DNA from: JAWKTV01 sp041398905
GTDB taxonomy: Bacteria > Planctomycetota > Planctomycetia > Planctomycetales > Planctomycetaceae
NCBI GenBank assembly: GCA_041398905.1
Contig: JAWKTV010000012.1
Location: 1 to 64,000 of the forward strand
Direction: 5' to 3'
Length of the DNA: 64,000 bases
Position 1 is the first letter of the stretch; each line of letters opens with the position of its first letter. Under the pieces are notes generated by a model. It worked only from the letters and a program-made list of their open reading frames with translations. It had not been told where the DNA came from and did no database searches. The position numbers and the translations under genes were made by a program. This document shows positions 58,796-64,000 of the stretch, piece after piece.

Positions 58796-59844
58796 TCTCA
58801 AGGTTCCCTCCGCCGAACGGCTGCTGATCGCCGGATTGGATGAACTCAAAACGCCGCCGCGCCGCGTGCTGTGTACCAGCGTCGGCCGAGCGCAGTTCGC
58901 CGTCGAATGCATCGAGCGATTCGCCGACACGCACGTCACCAGTCACTTCCTCGATCTTTATCCGGCGGGCGAAACGCGCGAGCTGCTGGAGGAGCAGGGG
59001 ACTCATGTCGAAATCGTCTGTACGGCTGATCTCCCCTCGGAAGAGTACGATCTCTTCGCGATTCCCGTCAGCCGCGGCGGCGAGCGCGACCTCACCCGCG
59101 ATCTGCTGCAGCAGGGACTCGACCGGCTGCGCGTCGGCGGCACGCTCCTCGCCGCGGTCGACAATCGCAAGGACACCTGGCTGCATCATGAAATCGAGAA
59201 GCTGCAAAAGGGCATCACCCGCATCCCCACCCGCTGGGGCATCATCTATCGACTGACGAAGAAGCAACCACTCAAGAAGCTCCGTGACTTCTCGCATGAG
59301 TTCGCGTTCCGCGACGGCGATCATCTGGTCAAGCTTGTCACTCGACCCGGCGTCTTCAGTCATCGCCAGCTCGACGTCGGAGCCCGCACTGATCGAGACG
59401 ATGGAAATCCGACCGGGTCAACGTGTGCTCGACTTCGGCTGCGGCAGTGGCGGCGTCGGCTTCGCGGCGGCCCTCCGCGCGGAAAACGTGCATGTACACG
59501 CCGTGGACTCCAACCCTCGTGCGCTCGCCTGTACTGCCGCCGGGGCATCGCTCAACGGTTTGGGCGATCGCCTGACGACATCGCTGTCCGGAGATGGTTC
59601 AATCGCTGAGCCAGGCACGTTCGATGTCGCGATGGGCAATCCGCCTTACTATTCGCACTACACCATCGCCGAGATCTTCCTGCAGGGCTGCAAACGCGGG
59701 CTGAAGCCTGGCGGCCGCGTGCTCATCGTCGCCAAGCAAACCGAGTGGCTCATCGCGCGGATGAAGCAGCTCTTTCGCGAGGTCGACACTCACGAAGTCC
59801 GAGAATACACCGTGGTAACCGGCGTGAAGTTCGCCGGGTCGTGA
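58782..59844 (+). CDS. RsmC/RlmG-like class I methyltransferase, one frameshift
   Basis: About 353 residues. Two-domain layout of the RsmC/RlmG family: an N-terminal inactive Rossmann domain (RVLCTSVGRAQFA, YDLFAIPVSRGGERDL, RLRVGGTLLAAVDNRKDTWLH) and the C-terminal catalytic domain with RVLDFGCGSGGVG (SAM motif I), VDSNPRALACT and the amine-methylation motif NPPYY. The break lies near 59385, where a GC dinucleotide is missing, giving VGARALIETMEI. Probably methylates a guanine N2 in rRNA. Co-transcribed with the CPBP gene. Confidence 0.88.
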
Positions 59845-60033
59845 AATGAACCCGCAACTCCACAAAGAAGGTGCCATCACCTTTCGCATGTGATGGTGGC
59901 CAATGGGCGACTCGATCCGCTCTGGCCGCACCTACTTGAGGCGGCTCCTTTCATCCCTCGCGCCTTTCACTTTCAACGACAGCGACCGACGCCGACGGCG
60001 TCGGCAACGAACACTCTCTCGATTCATCACCCC

Positions 60034-60474
60034 ATGCGAGCCGTCGTCCAACGAGTCACCGCTGCGCGCGTCACCGTCGATCAGAAGATTGTCGGCGCGA
60101 TTGGGCCGGGTCTGCTGGTGCTGCTGGGCGTCGCCACGGACGACACCGCGGACGACATCACCTACACCGCCTCCAAGATTGTCGGCCTGCGCATCTTTGA
60201 AGACGACGAGGGCAAGATGAATCGTTCGTTGGCGGAAGCGGGCGGAGCGATGCTCGTCGTCAGCCAGTTCACGCTATATGGAGATTGCCGCAAAGGGCGA
60301 CGTCCCAGCTTCATCACCGCCGCGCAGCCCGAGTTGGCGAAGCGTCTGTACGAACAGTTCTGCACGGAGGTCCGAGGGCAGGGCATTCCCGTCGCGACTG
60401 GGCAGTTCCAGGCCCAGATGGCGGTGGACCTGACCAACGACGGCCCCGTAACACTGCTGGTGGACTGCCGCTAG
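60034..60474 (+). CDS. dtd: D-aminoacyl-tRNA deacylase
   Basis: 146 residues, the usual length, starting MRAVVQRVTAARVTVD. Catalytic SQFTLYGD and the Gly-cisPro-like block NDGPVTLLVD are both present, along with GLLVLLGV and GLRIFEDDEGKMN. Removes D-amino acids and glycine mischarged on tRNA. The frame is open upstream; the start at 60034 matches the family. Confidence 0.96.
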   Translation: MRAVVQRVTAARVTVDQKIVGAIGPGLLVLLGVATDDTADDITYTASKIVGLRIFEDDEGKMNRSLAEAGGAMLVVSQFTLYGDCRKGRRPSFITAAQPELAKRLYEQFCTEVRGQGIPVATGQFQAQMAVDLTNDGPVTLLVDCR

Positions 60475-60739
60475 GAGTTCTGAGATCGCGTCGGCAGCAG
60501 TCAGCAGTCCGGCGACATGCGGGCGCTCATGCCGGTGGCATTCACCGGCGGTTGATGATACCCGCGGGCCGTTAGCCATCACACGGCTCTTCCCTTGTGG
60601 GGTCGAGTCTCACGTCTCGCGACGCCTTGCGACCGAGTCCAGACTCCTCTTTACCTCTCTTCCGCTTTCCCCTTACACTCCCGCGCCCCGCGATGCGGGG
60701 GGGATCGGTTCGCTTGCGCGCAGCTCAGGGACGAGTGCG

Positions 60740-62155
60740 ATGTGGTACGACTTGCTGGTGCTGGGCATCCTGCTCTACTTCGCCGTTCGCGGGGCGTCGC
60801 GAGGGATCATTTCCCAGCTCGCTGGCATCGCAGGTATCGTACTTTGCCTTGTCTTCGCCGAATCCATCTCGGCCGCCATCGGTCCGATGATCTCTCTACA
60901 GCCACCGCTCAATCACTGGGTGGTGATGTTCGGCTCGTACGTCTTCTTCAGTTTCATCGCGTTCGGCTTCGCCCGCGTCATGAACGACTGGGCGGCGAAC
61001 ACGGGCATGGAGACCTTCAACAAGCACCTCGGCATGGTCTTTGGTTTCGCCAAGGGAGTGGTGGTCTGTCTGGTGATGACCTTCTTTCTGGTCACCCTGT
61101 CACCCGCCGCGCGGTCGGCATTGAAGATGTCGAAGACGGGGCATATCTCCGCGCTCATCATGGATCGTCTGCACCCGATCATGCCCGAAAAGCTCAACGT
61201 CGCGCTGCATGAATACCTCAACATTCATGCGCTCGACTCCCACGAACTCGATCTGCAGCACAACCACAGTCACGATCTGGGCGCAGGCCACCCCGGTACG
61301 GAGACGACGCTCGGCGGCGCCGAGCCGCTGCCTGGAAGCGGAACCGGCACGCAAGCCCCGCCGTCATGGATCGACACTAACTGGCCGGGCACCACGCAGC
61401 CGCCGTCGACCGCTCCGCAAGTTGGCAGCACCCCATCGATTGATCAGTTCCTGTCGCAGCTCCCCGCAACGATCGGATCGGATGTCAAGCTGGCGATCGC
61501 GCAGGCGCTCAACAGCACTCCCCCCGAACAGTGGCCGCAGGCTCAGGCGAAGATCATCGAAGCGCTTTCGACGACCACGCCCCAGCAGCTCAAGGACCGT
61601 CTGATCGCCGGTGGTCGACAGTCAATCTTGAATACGCTCTCCGGCTGGGCGGATCAGTACATCAATCAGTATCTTCCGCAACAGCCTCAACAGCCGACGA
61701 CGACACCCCAGCCACCGGCGGCCGGGTCGAATAACAACTCGAACTTCGGGTGGACCACACCAACGACTCCCGCCTACCAACCACCGACTCCGTATCAGCC
61801 GCCACAGTATCAGCCACCTCAACCGCAGCCGACTCTGCCGTTGCAGATCACCCGCCGCGAGCAACTACTGGTCGACATCAGTAGCGCTTACTCGCGCATC
61901 CCGTCGGTGCAGGCGCAGGTGCAGGCCGACATCTCGCGTCGGCTGGCGGAGTTGCCTGAGGAGGTGTCCGCCGCCGTGCTGGAAGACTGGCGGCGTGACC
62001 TGTTCGCCCCGCAAACCGCCGACCCCGATCCGGGGACGAACGCGCAAGCGACGCTCGAGTCCCGCATCCTTCGCCAGCTCAACCAGCGCGGCATCCCGAC
62101 GAGCCGACTGAGCAGCCAGCTCCAGAGCCAGCTCGAGGGAGCAAGTCTGCGATAG
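60740..62155 (+). CDS. CvpA family membrane protein with a long Pro/Gln-rich tail
   Basis: 471 residues. Residues 1-165 form the CvpA domain of four helices (YDLLVLGILLYFAVRGASRG, FGSYVFFSFIAFGFARV, FGFAKGVVVCLVMTFFLV). The rest is a Gly/Thr/Pro-rich and Gln-rich tail with YQPP repeats near 61790-61830, flanked by two helical domains (about 230-300 and 375-470). Standard CvpA proteins have about 160-180 residues. CvpA is linked to colicin V export and envelope stress resistance in other bacteria; the use of the tail is unknown. Confidence 0.87.
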   Translation: MWYDLLVLGILLYFAVRGASRGIISQLAGIAGIVLCLVFAESISAAIGPMISLQPPLNHWVVMFGSYVFFSFIAFGFARVMNDWAANTGMETFNKHLGMVFGFAKGVVVCLVMTFFLVTLSPAARSALKMSKTGHISALIMDRLHPIMPEKLNVALHEYLNIHALDSHELDLQHNHSHDLGAGHPGTETTLGGAEPLPGSGTGTQAPPSWIDTNWPGTTQPPSTAPQVGSTPSIDQFLSQLPATIGSDVKLAIAQALNSTPPEQWPQAQAKIIEALSTTTPQQLKDRLIAGGRQSILNTLSGWADQYINQYLPQQPQQPTTTPQPPAAGSNNNSNFGWTTPTTPAYQPPTPYQPPQYQPPQPQPTLPLQITRREQLLVDISSAYSRIPSVQAQVQADISRRLAELPEEVSAAVLEDWRRDLFAPQTADPDPGTNAQATLESRILRQLNQRGIPTSRLSSQLQSQLEGASLR

Positions 62156-63282
62156 CGGAGAGTCCACCGGGACTTCTCGCCGCCGCTCCTCACTCCGCGA
62201 TCAACGTTCCGGCTTGGGGCGGGTCGGGCCGCCTGTCTGTCATCGCGCCCGTGAATCGGCGACCACCTCCAGACTGACTCGCCGGACGCTCCCGGGGTCG
62301 CGCGCCAGCGACCAACGTTGACCGTCACGCCCATCGCGCCGGGTCGACCACCGGGGCAGGACTGCGGCCGATCGCGAGGCTCCATCACTGGCCGAGCACG
62401 GAGTCATTATGCCTCCCTTCGGCCAGGCCCGCGGCCACTGAAAATCAGTTGAAAAGACTTCCGGTCCGCCTCAGGTCGACGCCCCGCGACACCCAGGCCA
62501 CCGTACCATCCGTTCGCCCGGCACCGCGATCCGTATCACGGGGGTGACGTTGGGTGGCGGCTGAAAATCGTCGAAAATGGCGGAGAAACCGGGACACAGC
62601 CGCCCCGCCAACGTCCGATAATGTCCGTTATGTTCAACTCCGGCCGGGGCGGTTTCCGGGACGATCGAACCCGGGGGCCTGGAATGGCGGGGGCCGCGAC
62701 CTCCGTCGCGACACCTCTTCAAGCAGCCATGTCAGGCATCCAGCGACCCTGAGACTAGCACGGATGATCTTCCAGGAAAAGCTCAAGTCATCGCTCGGGC
62801 GATGCGGGAGCGGTTGCCAAGGGAGCCGCCGGGGCGAGATGAATCGCCGCCGATCGAGACCGGCCTGAGACCTCGACTCAACATCTCAGAGCCACGACCG
62901 TCGGTCCCCAACTCACACAGGTCACCCGGACATGGACTGCGCGGCCGGACGACGTCCCGGGCGTCACCGGTCACGGTCCAACACCCGGACGGTCGGCGAC
63001 GAACCTGTCCATCGACCTCGAATGGCCCGACCCGACTCGTGACCAACACATCGCCAGGCCGAAGCCGCCCGCCTTGACCAGGAAGCACCCGGCCGCGAGC
63101 CTTCGAGGTCTCGCCACATCCAGCGGTCCACGCCTCCTCTCCCCTGCCATCGTCCCGCCCCCAAGTCCGTCGTTGAGACGGGTCCGCTCGCGGGCCGCCC
63201 CTCACCGACGGATGAACTCAACTGGCGGAAGAAGAGCGACTGCGATCGGCGTCTCGAACGGCGGTCGTCGTCGCTTCGTCGG
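62156..63282. other. 1.1-kb region without a recognised gene
   Basis: Open frames on both strands (for example minus 62783-63205 and plus 62802-63077) are long only because of the high GC content and have biased Arg/Pro/Ser composition. Features noticed: an imperfect direct repeat GTCCGATAAT/GTCCGTTATG at about 62612-62631, and two GAAAATC-N3-TGAAAA-like blocks near 62442 and 62564. No tRNA or clear terminator. Confidence 0.45.
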
Positions 63283-64000
63283 TCAGGCTTCGCCGACCAC
63301 CTCGGCCGCCCGCTCCTCGAAGACGCCCATCCGTCGAAACTTGTCGTAGCGACGATCGAGCAACTGAGCGGCGGGGACTTTGTCGAGCTGGTGCAGCGCG
63401 CTCAGCAGCGACCCCTTGAGCGTCGTCGCCATGCGACGATGATCGCGATGCGCTCCTCCGAGCGGTTCAGGAATCACTTCGTCGATCACCCCCAGCTCCA
63501 GCAGGCTCTGGCTGGTGAACCGCAAAGCCTGAGCGGCCTTGTCGGCGTGCTTCGGATGCTTCCAGAGAATCCCGGCGCAGCCTTCCGGGCTGATGACGGA
63601 GTAGTAGGCGAACTCGAGCACCGCGACGTGGTCGCCGATGCCAATACCGAGCGCCCCGCCACTCCCCCCTTCCCCGATGACCACGCAGATGATGGGAGTG
63701 TCGACACACGACATCTCGCGCAGGTTGTAGGCGATCTGGTACGCCTGCCCGCGCTCCTCCGCCTCGACACCCGGGAACGCTCCACCAGTATCGATGAAGC
63801 AGATGACCGGCACTTTGAACTTCGCGGCCATCTGCATTCGCAAGAGCGCCTTGCGGTAGCCTTCGGGATGGGCCATGCCGAAGTTGTGATGCTGTCGCTC
63901 TTCAAGGTTCCGGCCCTTCTGCTGACCGATGAACATCACCTTGCGGTCATCGAGCTTGGCGAAGCCGGTGAGAATGGCGCGGTCGTCGCCGAAGGCGCGG
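63283..64000 (-). CDS. accA: acetyl-CoA carboxylase carboxyltransferase subunit alpha, 5' end outside the window
   Basis: The last 239 residues or so of AccA, reading from RAFGDDRAILTGFAKLDDRKVMFIG. The crotonase-fold blocks KFKVPVICFIDTGGAFPGVEAEERGQ, VIGEGGSGGALGIGIGD and ISPEGCAGILWKHP are all present. Moves the carboxyl group from biotin to acetyl-CoA, the first step of fatty-acid synthesis, together with AccD. The gene runs off the right end of the window; E. coli AccA has 319 residues, so some 80 residues are missing. No frameshift in the part present. Confidence 0.96.
   Translation of the reverse strand, partial: RAFGDDRAILTGFAKLDDRKVMFIGQQKGRNLEERQHHNFGMAHPEGYRKALLRMQMAAKFKVPVICFIDTGGAFPGVEAEERGQAYQIAYNLREMSCVDTPIICVVIGEGGSGGALGIGIGDHVAVLEFAYYSVISPEGCAGILWKHPKHADKAAQALRFTSQSLLELGVIDEVIPEPLGGAHRDHRRMATTLKGSLLSALHQLDKVPAAQLLDRRYDKFRRMGVFEERAAEVVGEA

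Overview
The window is a high-GC chromosomal segment from a member of the Planctomycetota. That assignment rests on families that are hallmarks of the phylum: a DUF1501 Tat-exported protein, a PSCyt2/PSD1 (DUF1549/DUF1553) cytochrome-like protein, a PSCyt1-WD40 protein, a PPC-domain protein, a DUF1559 pseudopilin-like protein, a VIT/VWA protein, a formylglycine-type sulfatase, a sialate O-acetylesterase-like enzyme and long exported repeat proteins, next to ordinary housekeeping genes (rpsD, rpsT, groES-groEL, adk, parB, dtd, accA). No tRNA, rRNA or CRISPR array was seen.

Layout. 0-2.6 kb: polysaccharide co-polymerase/tyrosine kinase ending at a strong terminator. 2.6-7.6 kb: DUF2780-like protein, sensor kinase, a 43-residue membrane protein and an NfeD-type membrane protease. 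7.6-10.6 kb: an FHA-GAF sigma-54 activator, a structured leader with a terminator-like hairpin, and a gene-free stretch holding a sigma-54 promoter followed by a three-hairpin RNA candidate. 10.7-17.8 kb: membrane protein, radical SAM protein, hypothetical protein, esterase and a tail-fibre-like anchored protein. 18.1-21.1 kb: an accessory island with transposase remnants, a truncated host ORF, an unknown membrane coiled-coil protein, a tyrosine recombinase and an inverted repeat pair. 21.2-25.6 kb: adk, rpsD, groES, groEL. 26.2-32.8 kb: molybdopterin oxidoreductase, NtrC-type regulator and sensor kinase, divergent from a pseudopilin-like gene that has its own sigma-54 promoter. 33-38.8 kb: VIT/VWA protein, rpsT, arfB, a 39-residue zinc ribbon, parB, cinA C-terminal domain. 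38.8-47.9 kb: a four-gene envelope/cytochrome cluster bounded by a promoter and a terminator. 48-64 kb: trmH, AI-2E permease, S41 protease, larE, sulfatase, LRR lipoprotein, zinc-ribbon/TPR protein, CPBP protease, methyltransferase, dtd, CvpA protein and the 3' part of accA.

Two themes connect the parts. First, sigma-54 control: two AAA+ activators lie here, and three good -24/-12 elements sit upstream of a structured RNA candidate, the pseudopilin-like gene and groES. The sensor/regulator pair next to the pseudopilin gene resembles PilS/PilR logic. Second, the sequence carries many small deletions in G/C runs or short dinucleotide repeats that split otherwise good genes, essential ones included (adk). 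In the cases checked by hand, adding back one G or C (or one dinucleotide) restores the family sequence. I therefore annotate these genes as single reconstructed loci and treat the breaks as probable consensus errors rather than decay.
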